The notes under the pieces are model-generated. The model saw nothing but the letters and a program-made list of their open reading frames with translations, was not told the origin of the DNA and made no database searches. Of a stretch of DNA of 64,000 nt, positions 1 to 7,744 are shown piece by piece; the first letter of the stretch is position 1; every line of letters begins with the position of its first letter. This DNA is from Microbacterium aerolatum. GTDB taxonomy: Bacteria; Actinomycetota; Actinomycetes; Actinomycetales; Microbacteriaceae. The position numbers and the translations under genes were made by a program. The stretch spans positions 1-64,000 of the forward strand of contig NZ_BJUW01000009.1 of NCBI RefSeq assembly GCF_007988825.1, read 5' to 3'.

Positions 1-157
1 ACCCCGCCACGATCGCGGCGGGGAGCGCCACCGCCGCGGCGCCGATCCCGAGCCACGCCGTGAGGTCCTGGCTGCGCGAGATCCGGCCCTTCTGCCGCGC
101 TTCGCGCAGGTGCTTGTCCGTCGCCTTCTCGCTGCGCTCACCGCTGTCGTTGCTCAT
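1..157 (-). CDS. flhB: Flagellar export protein FlhB, N-terminal fragment cut by window edge
   Basis: Only the first 52 codons are present; the gene continues left of the window. The visible N-terminus begins MSNDSGERSEKATDKHLREA and goes on into RQKGRISRSQDL and then a hydrophobic stretch. This is the classic FlhB start: a charged E-K-x-T/S-x-x-x-x-x-x-A-R-x-x-G helix followed by the first membrane helix. FlhB is the export-gate component that switches substrate specificity from hook to filament proteins. Its ATG overlaps the fliR stop in an ATGA, so the two are probably translationally coupled. The autocleavage NPTH site cannot be checked here. Confidence 0.93.
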   Translation of the reverse strand, partial: MSNDSGERSEKATDKHLREARQKGRISRSQDLTAWLGIGAAAVALPAAIVAG

Positions 158-915
158 TGCTGCACCCCCCGCATCATGCGGAACGCCTCGGACGTCAGCG
201 CGTCGACCAGCCCGGGAAGGGCGATGAACACGGTGCCCGCCAGCATCAGCGTGAGCAGGATCTTCACCGGGAAGCCCATCGCGAAGGCGTTGAGGGCCGG
301 GGCGACGCGCGTGATGAGGCCGAGGCCGACATCGGCGAGGAACAGCACGAGGATCAGCGGCCCCGCGATCTGCACTGCAGCGAGCACCATCTGCGAGACA
401 CCGGTCACGAGCAGCTCGGCGGGCGCTGACACATCGAAGATGCCGCTCACCGGAACAGCCTCGAAGCTGCGAGCGAGTCCGGCGAGGATGACCTGGTACC
501 CGCCGGATGCGAACAGCAGCGCCAGGGCGGCGAGGTGGAACAGTCGGGTGAACTGCGCACCGTTGATCATCGACTGCGGGTCGAACGCCTGCGCGAGCTG
601 GAAGCCGCCGAACACGTCGATCAGGTTTCCGGCCGATTGCAGCGCCGAGAAGCAGAGCATCACGAGGAACCCGAGCAGCGCACCGGTGAGCACCTGCACC
701 ACCAGCGCCCCGAGGAACGGCCCGGTGCCGAGATTCTCGTAGCCCGGCGCCACGGCGGCGCCCATCGCCAGGGACAGCCCGATCGCCAGCATCGCTTTGA
801 TGCGCATCGGGATGCCGCCGTAGGAGAACGGCGGCGCAATCACGATGAACGCGGTGATGCGCACGGCGGCGAGCATCGTCGCCTCGAGCCATGCCAGGTC
901 GATCGGGATGTTCAC
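154..915 (-). CDS. fliR: Flagellar biosynthetic protein FliR
   Basis: 253 residues, GTG start at 915, one base after the fliQ stop. FliR is an integral inner-membrane part of the flagellar type III export gate with FliP and FliQ. The sequence is almost wholly hydrophobic, with about six membrane segments. It has the family hallmarks of an N-terminal R-x-x-A-F-x-x-x-P-x-F region and a long hydrophobic core that includes a GALLGFL segment near residue 80. The length is normal for the family (about 250-260). It lies in the conserved fliO-fliP-fliQ-fliR-flhB order, with no room for separate promoters. Confidence 0.95.
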   Translation of the reverse strand: MNIPIDLAWLEATMLAAVRITAFIVIAPPFSYGGIPMRIKAMLAIGLSLAMGAAVAPGYENLGTGPFLGALVVQVLTGALLGFLVMLCFSALQSAGNLIDVFGGFQLAQAFDPQSMINGAQFTRLFHLAALALLFASGGYQVILAGLARSFEAVPVSGIFDVSAPAELLVTGVSQMVLAAVQIAGPLILVLFLADVGLGLITRVAPALNAFAMGFPVKILLTLMLAGTVFIALPGLVDALTSEAFRMMRGVQQ

Positions 916-916
916 G

Positions 917-1192
917 TCATCCGCCGCTCAACAGCATCGGGATGCGGTCGAACATGTCGTTCGTGAAGGCGATGATCTCGGCGATCATCCAGTTTCCGGC
1001 GATCAGCAGCGCGATCGCGACGGCGACGATCTTCGGCACGAACGACAGCGTCACCTCCTGCACCTGGGTGATCGACTGCAGCAGCGAGATGCCGAAGCCG
1101 ACGACGAGCGCGGTGATGAGAATGGGGGCCGCGAGCTTGGCCGCGATGAGGAGCCCCTGCGTGCCGATGTCGAGTACAGCTTCCGGGCTCAT
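917..1192 (-). CDS. fliQ: Flagellar biosynthetic protein FliQ
   Basis: 91 residues, the usual FliQ length. Two membrane helices are evident (about residues 15-38 and 52-75), joined by the characteristic SITQVQEVTLSFVPK loop, which is near-invariant in FliQ/SctS proteins. FliQ forms the helical export gate in the MS-ring pore with FliP and FliR. The start is the ATG at 1190-1192 because it overlaps the fliP stop (ATGA). A longer frame in the same phase extends rightwards, but it is antisense-like sequence over fliP and has no homology. Confidence 0.95.
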   Translation of the reverse strand: MSPEAVLDIGTQGLLIAAKLAAPILITALVVGFGISLLQSITQVQEVTLSFVPKIVAVAIALLIAGNWMIAEIIAFTNDMFDRIPMLLSGG

Positions 1193-1890
1193 CCGACCCC
1201 TCCGTAGCTCTCCAGGAGCGATCTGATGATCAGCCCCCACCCGTCGACCAGGATGAACAGCAGGATCTTGAACGGCAGCGAGATCATCACCGGCGGAAGC
1301 ATCATCATGCCCATCGACATCAGCGCGGCGGCGACGACGAGGTCGATCACCAGGAACGGCACGAAGATGACGAAGCCGATGATGAACGCCGCGCGCAGCT
1401 CGGAGATCATGAACGCCGGGATCAGCGTGTACAGCGGCACGCTCTCCGGGTCGGCCGGGTTGTCCTGCCCCGCCATGCGCGACATCAACGCGAGGTCCTC
1501 CTCGCGCGTGTATCCCAGCATCCACTGCTGCAGCGGAGCCTGGCCGATGTCGAACGCCTGCGTGAACGTAATCGAGCCCTCGATGTACGGCTGCACCGCG
1601 ACCGTGTTGATCTCGGTGAGCACCGGCCACATGATGAACAGCGACAGGAACAGCGACAGCCCCGCCAGCACCTGATTCGGAGGGATGCTGGGGAGCGAGA
1701 GAGCGTTGCGGGTCATCGCGAGCACCACGAAGATCTTCGTGAACGACGACATCATCAGCAGAAGTGCCGGCGCCACCGACAGCAGCGTGATCCCGAGCAG
1801 GGTGAGGATCGAGCCGGAGGGGGAGCCGTCGACGCCGTTGATGTCGATCGTGAGCAGTGGCACGACATTCATCGGGTGCAGCAGGTTCAT
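1189..1890 (-). CDS. fliP: Flagellar biosynthetic protein FliP
   Basis: 233 residues. FliP is the pentameric core of the flagellar export gate. The family signatures are clear: F-T-K-I-x-V-V-L-x-x-x-R-N-A-L near residues 51-64, P-P-N-Q-V-L-x-G-L-x-L-F-L near 70-82, and the C-terminal L-x-P-x-F-M-I-S-E-L-x-x-A-F with a following G-M-M-M-L-P-P helix. The N-terminal hydrophobic segment probably acts as a signal sequence, as in other FliP proteins. Its ATG overlaps the end of fliO (stop at 1887), and its stop overlaps the fliQ start, so it belongs to one translational chain. Confidence 0.96.
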   Translation of the reverse strand: MNLLHPMNVVPLLTIDINGVDGSPSGSILTLLGITLLSVAPALLLMMSSFTKIFVVLAMTRNALSLPSIPPNQVLAGLSLFLSLFIMWPVLTEINTVAVQPYIEGSITFTQAFDIGQAPLQQWMLGYTREEDLALMSRMAGQDNPADPESVPLYTLIPAFMISELRAAFIIGFVIFVPFLVIDLVVAAALMSMGMMMLPPVMISLPFKILLFILVDGWGLIIRSLLESYGGVG

Positions 1891-2330
1891 CGTGAGCGCC
1901 GGAGGGCCTCGGCGGTCTGTCGCCAGGTTTCGGGGGAGATGATCGAGCCGCGTAGGGGATCGTTGCGGTGCCGCACGCGGCGACGTAGCTGCGGCACGGG
2001 CGTCGTGGACGCCCCGGCGAGGATGCTGTCGAAGGCGGTCGCGCTCGGGCTGGGAGCCTCGTCCTGAGGATGCTGCGGCGCGGAGTTCACGCTGACGCCC
2101 GCGGTATCCGTCTCGTCGGTCGTCGGCGCCTCGGCAGCCAGCTTGTCGACGACGTTCACGCCGTGCTCTGTGACGCCGAGCACATATCGCGCGTCGGCGG
2201 TCTGCACGACGACGAGCTGAGCCTTCGCGCCGAGGTTCTGGCGGCCGAGCACCGTGATCGCCTCGGCGTCGCGGCGGCGCGTCGTCTTGCGGGCGAACCT
2301 GCGCTGCAGGAACCAGAGCAGCCCGAGCAC
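1887..2330 (-). CDS. fliO: Flagellar biosynthetic protein FliO, start uncertain
   Basis: 147 residues from the GTG at 2328-2330. FliO is a small bitopic membrane protein that helps assemble the FliP ring. The gene position between fliN and fliP supports the assignment; sequence conservation in this family is weak. The GTG start leaves only LGLLWFLQRR of the membrane helix. The same frame continues upstream to the fliN stop with a convincing hydrophobic run (LLVALRVALSLAAV), but no ATG, GTG or TTG is found there. Only an ATT overlapping the fliN stop (2379-2381) would include the full helix. After the helix come basic residues and a long disordered tail. Confidence 0.82.
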   Translation of the reverse strand: MLGLLWFLQRRFARKTTRRRDAEAITVLGRQNLGAKAQLVVVQTADARYVLGVTEHGVNVVDKLAAEAPTTDETDTAGVSVNSAPQHPQDEAPSPSATAFDSILAGASTTPVPQLRRRVRHRNDPLRGSIISPETWRQTAEALRRSR

Positions 2331-2380
2331 CGCCGCCAGCGAAAGGGCGACGCGCAGTGCAACGAGCAGGTCGTCCAGAA

Positions 2381-3040
2381 TCAGGCCTCGACGTTCTCGA
2401 GAATCCGGGTGATGCGCACCGCGTAGTCCTGATCGACGACGACGATCTCGCCGTGGGCGATGATGCGTCCGTTGAGCTTCACATCGGCGGGGGCGCCGGC
2501 CGAGCGGTCCAGCTCGACCACGCGGCCGGGCTCGAGGTCGAGCACGTCGCGCACGGCCATGCGGGTGCGCCCTATCTCGACCGTGAGCTCCATCTCGACG
2601 CCGGCGATGCGCTGCAGTCGGCGCGATGACGTCACGACGTTCGCGGGGCTCTGTGTGACGCGCACGGCGATGCGTCCGATCGTGCGATCGGTCTCGTCCT
2701 GCAGATCGAACAGCTGCGCCGCGGGGTGCGAGAAGATCGCGGAAGCATCGCCGATGCGCGCCTCTCCGAGCGCGCCGGGGCCGAGGGCACTGGTGGAGGC
2801 CTCCAGCGCGTCGACGAGCCGGTCGGCGAGCGGCGCGTCCGGCAGGCCGTCCACGAGTGCGAGCGGGTCGAGGATCTGGACGGCGAGCTCTGCGCTGGCC
2901 TCTCCCACGAACGAGACCACGACAGCGTCGCCGGTGTCGCCCGACGAGCGCGAGGGCTGGACGGTGGTGGGAGCCGCGGTGGGCAGCCGTGCCGCGAAGG
3001 CAGCGGCGATGGCGGTTTCGTAAGCGGTGGTGCTGGTCAC
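2381..3040 (-). CDS. fliN: Flagellar motor switch protein FliN (long form)
   Basis: 219 residues. The C-terminal 80 or so residues form a SpoA/FliN domain, with the pattern V-E-M-E-L-T-V-E-I-G-R-T-R-M near 148-161, then V-L-D-L-E-P-G-x-V-V-E-L-D and the closing G-x-I-V-V-V-D-x-x-Y-A-V-R-I. It forms the lower C-ring with FliM and takes part in torque, switching and docking of the FliH-FliI export complex. Classical FliN is about 137 residues. The extra 120 N-terminal residues resemble the added domain of FliY-type proteins, but I cannot see a CheC phosphatase signature with confidence. It starts four bases inside the fliM end. Confidence 0.9.
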   Translation of the reverse strand: MTSTTAYETAIAAAFAARLPTAAPTTVQPSRSSGDTGDAVVVSFVGEASAELAVQILDPLALVDGLPDAPLADRLVDALEASTSALGPGALGEARIGDASAIFSHPAAQLFDLQDETDRTIGRIAVRVTQSPANVVTSSRRLQRIAGVEMELTVEIGRTRMAVRDVLDLEPGRVVELDRSAGAPADVKLNGRIIAHGEIVVVDQDYAVRITRILENVEA

Positions 3041-3984
3041 GCGGACTCCTCGGAGGCGGGGTCGGAAACAGTGGTGGTGACGACGCAGGCGAGGCGTGCG
3101 CCGGAGGTGCCGACGGCTGCGGTCGCGATCGGCTGGTCTCCGGCGAGGAGCATCAGCGGGCGGTCGGCGGCGTGCGGCAGCGGCACGAGGTCGCCGACCG
3201 AGAGGCCGAGCACTTCGCGCGGGAGCATGGTCCGCGGGCTCAGGCGCAGCGCGAGTTCGATCGGTGTCTCCTCGACCTGTCGGCGGACGAGTTCCGGACT
3301 TGCGGATTCGTCGGAGGCTGCGACGTTCCGGAACATGCTCAGGATGGATGCCGGCAGCATGACGCTGGTCGGCACCGAGCGGCCGCCGAGGCGCATGGCG
3401 AGCTGTGCGACGATCACGGGCTCGGTGGCGGCGGCGACCTGCGCGAACTGCGAGTTGTACTGGATGCCGGTGATCGAGATCCCCTGCGGGAGGAGGCCGT
3501 CCATCGTCTTGGTCAGCAGGTCGATGGCATCCCGCATCAGGGCGCCGATCAGAGCCTGCTCGATCGGGGTGAACGTGCGCTCCTCAGCGGTGGTGGTGGG
3601 GCGTCCGCCCACCATCTGCACGATCCAGGCGGTCGCGGCGGACGACGGGAACTGCACGATCATGCGCTCAGGCGAATCGGGGAGCGCGCACACGACCAGA
3701 GCCGTGGTGGTCGGCAGCGACTGCGCGTATTCTCCGTAGGTCAGCATCCGCACGTACTCGACGCTGACCGTCGCGCGGCCGCGGATCTTGGCGGAGAGGT
3801 CGGCGGACCACTGACGGGAGAACGTCTCGAAGGCCAGCTCCAGCGCGCGTGCGTGCTCGCGTGACAGCGTGGCGGACCTCTCGAAGTCGTACACCGTGAT
3901 GTCGGCGGTCGGCGAAGACGTACCTGTCGGCGTTTCCGCTTGCACGACGGATCGCGCGCTGTCCTCGATCACCACGAACTCCAC
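3037..3984 (-). CDS. fliM: Flagellar motor switch protein FliM
   Basis: 315 residues with a GTG start. The order is a short N-terminal tail, a CheC-like middle domain starting at about YDFERSATLSREHARALE, and a C-terminal SpoA domain (LPREVLGLSVGDLVPL near 245-260). FliM forms the C-ring, binds FliG and FliN, and normally receives CheY-P through an N-terminal EIDALL-type motif. I do not see that motif in the first 30 residues. The start may lie further in, because a sigma28-like element (3984-4010) ends right at the GTG. It is separated by 39 bp from motB; no fliL lies between them. Confidence 0.92.
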   Translation of the reverse strand: MEFVVIEDSARSVVQAETPTGTSSPTADITVYDFERSATLSREHARALELAFETFSRQWSADLSAKIRGRATVSVEYVRMLTYGEYAQSLPTTTALVVCALPDSPERMIVQFPSSAATAWIVQMVGGRPTTTAEERTFTPIEQALIGALMRDAIDLLTKTMDGLLPQGISITGIQYNSQFAQVAAATEPVIVAQLAMRLGGRSVPTSVMLPASILSMFRNVAASDESASPELVRRQVEETPIELALRLSPRTMLPREVLGLSVGDLVPLPHAADRPLMLLAGDQPIATAAVGTSGARLACVVTTTVSDPASEESA

Positions 3985-4010
3985 TATCGGGCGGTGACGG
4001 ACGCGCGTAA
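3984..4010 (-). promoter_or_regulatory. Weak candidate sigma28-type promoter at fliM
   Basis: On the minus strand this reads TTAC, 15 bases, CCCGATAG. It differs at two positions from the TAAC-N15-GCCGATAG element found at three other flagellar genes here. It ends on the fliM GTG itself, so it would give a leaderless transcript or imply a later fliM start. Possibly chance. Confidence 0.3.
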
Positions 4011-4023
4011 GGCGACAGGTCGA

Positions 4024-4842
4024 TCAGGGTCCCGGCTTCGTGCCGGCCTTGGAGGCCTGCACTGTCGGGAGGAGTTCACGCACCTCCTCCTTGACCTGAG
4101 AGAGGACGACGATGTCGACCCGTCGGTTCTTCGCAAGAGCATCGGCGCTGGTGCCTTCCGCGATGGGTCGGGTGTCGGCGTAGCCGACCGACTTGACGTT
4201 GCTGGGCGTGAGGCCGCACGCCTCCACGAGGTGGCGGAGGACCTGGGTGGAGCGCCCGGAGGACAGCTCCCAGTTCGTCGGGAACGGGGCCGCGGCGACG
4301 CGATGGTCGGCGTGGCCCTCCACGGAGATCTCGTTCGGGACGTCGACCAGTACGGTGCCGAGGGTGTCGAGCACCGAGACGGCCTTGGCGCTGAGGTTCG
4401 TGCTGTTCGTCTCGAAGAACGTCTCTGCGCTGACGAGTCCGATCGTCAGGCCCCGGTCGTCGATCGTGAAGGTGACGTCGGCCTCGAGGCCGTTCTGGGC
4501 CAGCGCGTCCTTCATGCGATCGCGCAGCGCGGAGAGCTCTTCGAACTCCTCGAGCGCGGCGTTCAGGTAGGGGTCGGCGGGCTCGCCGTCCTCGTCGATG
4601 AGTTCCTCCGGCACGACGACGCCCTCTGCGACGTCGGCGAACTCCGTGGGATCCTGTCCGAAGCCGGTGGCCAGCGAAGCGCTGAGCGCCTCGAATTTCG
4701 CCTGGTCGACTGTGGACATCGCGAACAGCACGATGAACAGGCACATCAGCACCGTGATCATGTCGAGATACGACGCCATCCAGCGCTCATCGGGCCCGCT
4801 GTGCTCGTTGTGTGGGACCTGTCGTCGCGCTCGGACGCTCAT
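4024..4842 (-). CDS. motB: Flagellar stator protein MotB
   Basis: 272 residues from the ATG at 4842, which overlaps the motA stop. A single membrane helix (about residues 24-43) carries the proton-accepting aspartate, D27 in the motif S-Y-L-D-M-I-T. The C-terminal half is an OmpA-like peptidoglycan-binding domain, with V-E-G-H-A-D-H, then N-W-E-L-S-S-G-R-S-T and N-R-R-V-D-I near the end. MotB pairs with MotA to make the stator and anchors it to the wall. The linker is acidic (VPEELIDEDGEPADP), which fits a plug/linker region. A longer frame upstream runs antiparallel through motA and was not used. Confidence 0.95.
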   Translation of the reverse strand: MSVRARRQVPHNEHSGPDERWMASYLDMITVLMCLFIVLFAMSTVDQAKFEALSASLATGFGQDPTEFADVAEGVVVPEELIDEDGEPADPYLNAALEEFEELSALRDRMKDALAQNGLEADVTFTIDDRGLTIGLVSAETFFETNSTNLSAKAVSVLDTLGTVLVDVPNEISVEGHADHRVAAAPFPTNWELSSGRSTQVLRHLVEACGLTPSNVKSVGYADTRPIAEGTSADALAKNRRVDIVVLSQVKEEVRELLPTVQASKAGTKPGP

Positions 4843-5648
4843 GGTGTCGGTGCCGGATCCGCTGCCCCTCGGTCCGCACCCCTGCGGTTGGATTTCGTCT
4901 GCGAACGGTCGGAGACCAGCGCGCGCAGGCGCTCTCCGACGAACTGCGGCGGCGAGCCGGCCTGCACGGCCAGCATGCCCTCCATCACCAGTGTCATCCG
5001 CTCGACCTCCAGCTCGCCCAGACGCTGGAGACGGCCGCCGATGGGCAGCCAGATGAAGTTGGCCGACAGCAGGCCCCACAGCGTCGCGACGAACGCGGCG
5101 GCGATCATGTGCCCCAGCTCGTCGGGCTGGTCGAGGTTCTCGAGCACGTGAGTCAGCGAGACGACCGTGCCGACGATGCCGACCGTCGGCGCGTAGCCGC
5201 CGAGGGTCATGTAGAACTTGGATGACGCGCGATTGCGCGACGCCACGGACGTGACCTCATCCTCCATCAACGTGCGCAGCTCTTCGGCGTCGACGCCGTC
5301 GGCGATGCTCTGCAGCGACTGGCGCAGGAACGGATCCTTCTCGTCGGGGAGCGACTGCTCGAGGGCGAGGAGACCCTCGGAGCGAGCCTTTTCCGCGTAG
5401 CCGGTGATCGCGTCGATCATCTTGGACGCGCTTCCGCGGTCGCCGCGGAAGGCTCGTGGGAGGGCCTTGATCGCATAGGTGAAGTCGCGGATCGTTCCGG
5501 TGGCGATGCCGATCGCGATCGTCCCGCCGAAGACGAGGATCATCGGCGCCGGCAGGAGCAGAGCCGTGATGGAGGCGCCCTCCATGGTGATCATGGCGAG
5601 CAGGGCGCCGAACGCGATGATGAGGCCGATGATGAGCGACGGATCCAT
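4839..5648 (-). CDS. motA: Flagellar stator protein MotA
   Basis: 269 residues with four membrane segments, two at the N-terminus (about 5-22 and 34-52) and two after the cytoplasmic loop (about 150-170 and 185-205). The loop carries the charged region D-E-K-D-P-F-L-R-Q-S-L-Q that contacts FliG, and the third helix starts with the family pattern G-G-Y-A-P-T-V-G-I-V-G-T-V. MotA and MotB form the ion-driven stator; the MotB aspartate context suggests proton rather than sodium coupling, but this is only an inference. The start shares one base with the flbD stop (TGATG). Confidence 0.95.
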   Translation of the reverse strand: MDPSLIIGLIIAFGALLAMITMEGASITALLLPAPMILVFGGTIAIGIATGTIRDFTYAIKALPRAFRGDRGSASKMIDAITGYAEKARSEGLLALEQSLPDEKDPFLRQSLQSIADGVDAEELRTLMEDEVTSVASRNRASSKFYMTLGGYAPTVGIVGTVVSLTHVLENLDQPDELGHMIAAAFVATLWGLLSANFIWLPIGGRLQRLGELEVERMTLVMEGMLAVQAGSPPQFVGERLRALVSDRSQTKSNRRGADRGAADPAPTP

Positions 5649-5905
5649 CAGAGCACCGCCTCTGCGCCGTCGGCCAGGGTGCCATCCGCACCTGAGCCGT
5701 TCGAACCGGTCAGTCGCGCGGCGGTCGCGAGCACATTGGCGCGATACTGCGTGATCTTGGCGATCACCTCGTCCATCGTCTCGGTGACGACGAAGGTCGC
5801 GGCATCCACCATGATGATGGTGGTGTCGGGGGAGGCCTGGATCCGCTCGATCAGGTCAGGGTTCAGCGCGAACCGGGTCTGGTTCAGGCGCGTGACGACG
5901 ATCAT
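5648..5905 (-). CDS. flbD: FlbD family flagellar protein
   Basis: 85 residues beginning MIVVTRLNQTRFALNPDLIE, the typical opening of the small Gram-positive FlbD/SwrD family (consensus M-I-x-L-T-R-L-N-G). SwrD is known in Bacillus to raise swarming motor power, probably through the stator, which fits the position directly before motA-motB. The ATG at 5903-5905 was preferred over one three codons upstream because AGGA lies eight bases in front of it. The C-terminal 30 residues (after TAARLTGSNG) are low complexity. It is the first gene after a 184-bp gap that carries a sigma28-type promoter. Confidence 0.85.
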   Translation of the reverse strand: MIVVTRLNQTRFALNPDLIERIQASPDTTIIMVDAATFVVTETMDEVIAKITQYRANVLATAARLTGSNGSGADGTLADGAEAVL

Positions 5906-5976
5906 GGGCTCCATCCTGGAAACTTCGGTCCTCGATCCGTGAGGACTGACAGCCCATCCTGGGCCGTCGTGGATGA

Positions 5977-6003
5977 CTGTCGGCCGACGGTCGCCGAGCG
6001 TTA
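5977..6003 (-). promoter_or_regulatory. Sigma28-type flagellar promoter for flbD-motA-motB
   Basis: Minus strand reads TAAC, 15 bases, GCCGACAG, ending 72 bases before the flbD ATG. The spacing equals that of the FliA consensus (TAAA-N15-GCCGATAA) and of the three other elements in this window. Confidence 0.75.
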
Positions 6004-6034
6004 GCGCGATGCGGCATCCCGTCGGCATCGGACG

Positions 6035-6075
6035 CGAAAGGAGGGCCGCCGCTTTCGCGGGCAGCCCTCCTTTCG
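6035..6075 (-). terminator. Strong hairpin after flgE
   Basis: A perfect 12-bp stem (CGAAAGGAGGGC with GCCCTCCTTTCG) and a 17-base loop, starting 15 bases after the flgE stop. There is no U-run on the minus strand, so it may be a partial terminator or a 3'-end stabiliser. It separates the hook genes from the flbD promoter. Confidence 0.6.
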
Positions 6076-6089
6076 TGTGCTGAGTGGAA

Positions 6090-7256
6090 TCAGCGCTTCA
6101 GGTTCGTCAGCTCCTGGAGCACCTCGTCGCTGGTGGTGATGATGCGCGCATTCGCCTGGAAGCCGCGCTGCGCGACGATGAGGTTCGTGAACTCCTGCGA
6201 CAGGTCGACGTTCGACATCTCCAGCGCACCGCTGATGATGCCGCCCAGGCCATCGGCACCCGCGGAGCCGATCGTGGCCTGACCGGAGTTGACGCTCGCC
6301 CGGAACTGCGACGAGCCGGCCTTCTCGAGCCCGCCGGGGTTGACGAATCCGGCCAGGGCGATCCGCGCCAGCACCTCGGTCTCGCCGTTGCTGAACGTAC
6401 CGACGAGGCTGCCGTCGTTCGTCAGCGCGTACGAACTGAGGACACCGGCGGGCTTGCCGTTCTGATCCGAGATCTTGAGGTCGCTCACCTCGGCGAATCC
6501 GGTGATGGCGGACAAGTCGACCTCGATGCCGTTCACGTTGAACAGCGGGGTGACGGGGTTCTGTGCACCGTCCGGGCCGAACGCCAGCGTCGTGTCATTG
6601 CCGTTGCCGTCCGAAACATCCCAGCCGGTCGCCGTGTGGGTGAAAGTGAGGCGCAGCGACGACTCGGTGCCATCGGGGCCGTAGACCTTCACGTCACGGA
6701 CCAGGACGGCGTCGTCCGCGGCATCCGAGGGCAGGTTGCCGGTGACGGTGGCCGAGGTGGTCTCCGTAGCAGGAGCCAGCGCGCCGACCGGGAGGGTGAT
6801 GCTGCCCAGGCCCTGGCCCGGGACGATCGCGCCGTTCTGCGCGGTCCATCCCTGCACGAGCGCGCCGTCTGCGGTGACGAGCTGGCCGTTCGCGTCGAAG
6901 GAGAAGCCGCCGTTGCGGGTGTAGAGAGTCTCTCCGCCGGACTGCACGATGAAGAAACCGTCACCGGAGATCATGAGGTCGGTCGGCACGCCGGTGGGCT
7001 GCGGGGCGCCGGCGGCGAAGTTCGTGCTGATGCCGGCGACCTGAACGCCGAGGCCGACCTGGGCGGGGTTCTGACCACCGGCGCCCTGCTGCGGCATCAT
7101 CGAGTTCTGCAGCAGCTGCGAGAGGGAGTCCTGGAACTGCACTGCCGACGACTTGAAGCCGGTCGTGTTGACGTTGGCGATGTTGTTGCCGGTGACGTCG
7201 AGCATGGTCTGGTGCGAGCGCAGACCCGAGATGCCGGAGAAAAGGGAGCGAAGCAT
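6090..7256 (-). CDS. flgE: Flagellar hook protein FlgE
   Basis: 388 residues. The N-terminus (M-L-R-S-L-F-S-G-I-S-G-L-R-S-H-Q, then D-V-T-G-N-N-I-A-N-V-N-T-T-G-F-K) is the rod/hook-family signature. The C-terminus ends with the matching coiled segment S-N-V-D-L-S-Q-E-F-T-N-L-I-V-A-Q-R-G-F-Q-A-N. The middle contains the hook D1/D2 beta domains, which are rich in Asp, Gly and Thr. FlgE polymerises into the hook that joins rod and filament. It lies after flgD, the hook cap, with 21 bp between, and shares the transcript that starts at flgB. The hairpin at 6035-6075 probably ends this stretch. Confidence 0.95.
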   Translation of the reverse strand: MLRSLFSGISGLRSHQTMLDVTGNNIANVNTTGFKSSAVQFQDSLSQLLQNSMMPQQGAGGQNPAQVGLGVQVAGISTNFAAGAPQPTGVPTDLMISGDGFFIVQSGGETLYTRNGGFSFDANGQLVTADGALVQGWTAQNGAIVPGQGLGSITLPVGALAPATETTSATVTGNLPSDAADDAVLVRDVKVYGPDGTESSLRLTFTHTATGWDVSDGNGNDTTLAFGPDGAQNPVTPLFNVNGIEVDLSAITGFAEVSDLKISDQNGKPAGVLSSYALTNDGSLVGTFSNGETEVLARIALAGFVNPGGLEKAGSSQFRASVNSGQATIGSAGADGLGGIISGALEMSNVDLSQEFTNLIVAQRGFQANARIITTSDEVLQELTNLKR

Positions 7257-7277
7257 GATTGTGCCTTTCTTGGTGGG

Positions 7278-7730
7278 TCAGGATCGGGTGGTCTGGGATA
7301 CGAGGGTGAGGCCGGAGACGGCGTCGAGCGGCACTGCCGTGTCGCCGATGGTGACCATGGGAACGGCGCTGCTGAACGAGACGGCGCTGACGATGCCGGT
7401 CTGCTCGACGCCGTCAGCGTCGACATACTGAGCCTCCTGGCCGATCAGCGTCGCGGCGGTCTGCCGCATGCTCAGAGCGAAGTTCTCATTGGTCGTGGTG
7501 CTGAGTGCGGTGAGCTGCTCCATGGACGCGAGCTGAGTGGTCTGCGCGATCATCTCGTTCGTGTTCATGGGGGAGCTCGGGTCCTGGTTGGTCAGCTGCG
7601 TCACGAGCAGCTTCAGGAACACCTCGGAATCGAGCGTCTGCTTGCGCTCGGTCGCGGGTGTGGTGCTGCCGGTCTGCAGGCCGCTCGTGGCGACGGTGGA
7701 TACTGTGGAGATCGCGTCGACAGTGGTCAT
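7278..7730 (-). CDS. flgD: Flagellar hook assembly (cap) protein FlgD
   Basis: 150 residues. The conserved N-terminal core D-S-E-V-F-L-K-L-L-V-T-Q-L-T-N-Q-D-P followed by P-M-N-T-N-E-M-I-A-Q-T-T-Q-L-A-S-M-E-Q-L (residues 34-75) is diagnostic of FlgD. The C-terminal part forms a short beta-rich tail (V-D-A-D-G-V-E-Q-T-G-I-V, then V-P-L-D-A-V), as in the shorter Gram-positive FlgD proteins. FlgD caps the growing hook and is lost on completion. It sits 14 bp after fliK and 21 bp before flgE, the usual fliK-flgD-flgE order. Confidence 0.94.
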   Translation of the reverse strand: MTTVDAISTVSTVATSGLQTGSTTPATERKQTLDSEVFLKLLVTQLTNQDPSSPMNTNEMIAQTTQLASMEQLTALSTTTNENFALSMRQTAATLIGQEAQYVDADGVEQTGIVSAVSFSSAVPMVTIGDTAVPLDAVSGLTLVSQTTRS

Positions 7731-7744
7731 GGTTTCCTCTCGGA

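Noticed and set aside
3096..3362. Small Arg-rich frames opposite fliM and other flagellar genes
   Set aside because: Composition (Arg, Ala, Gly) is that of random frames in high-GC DNA, and they overlap certain genes fully.
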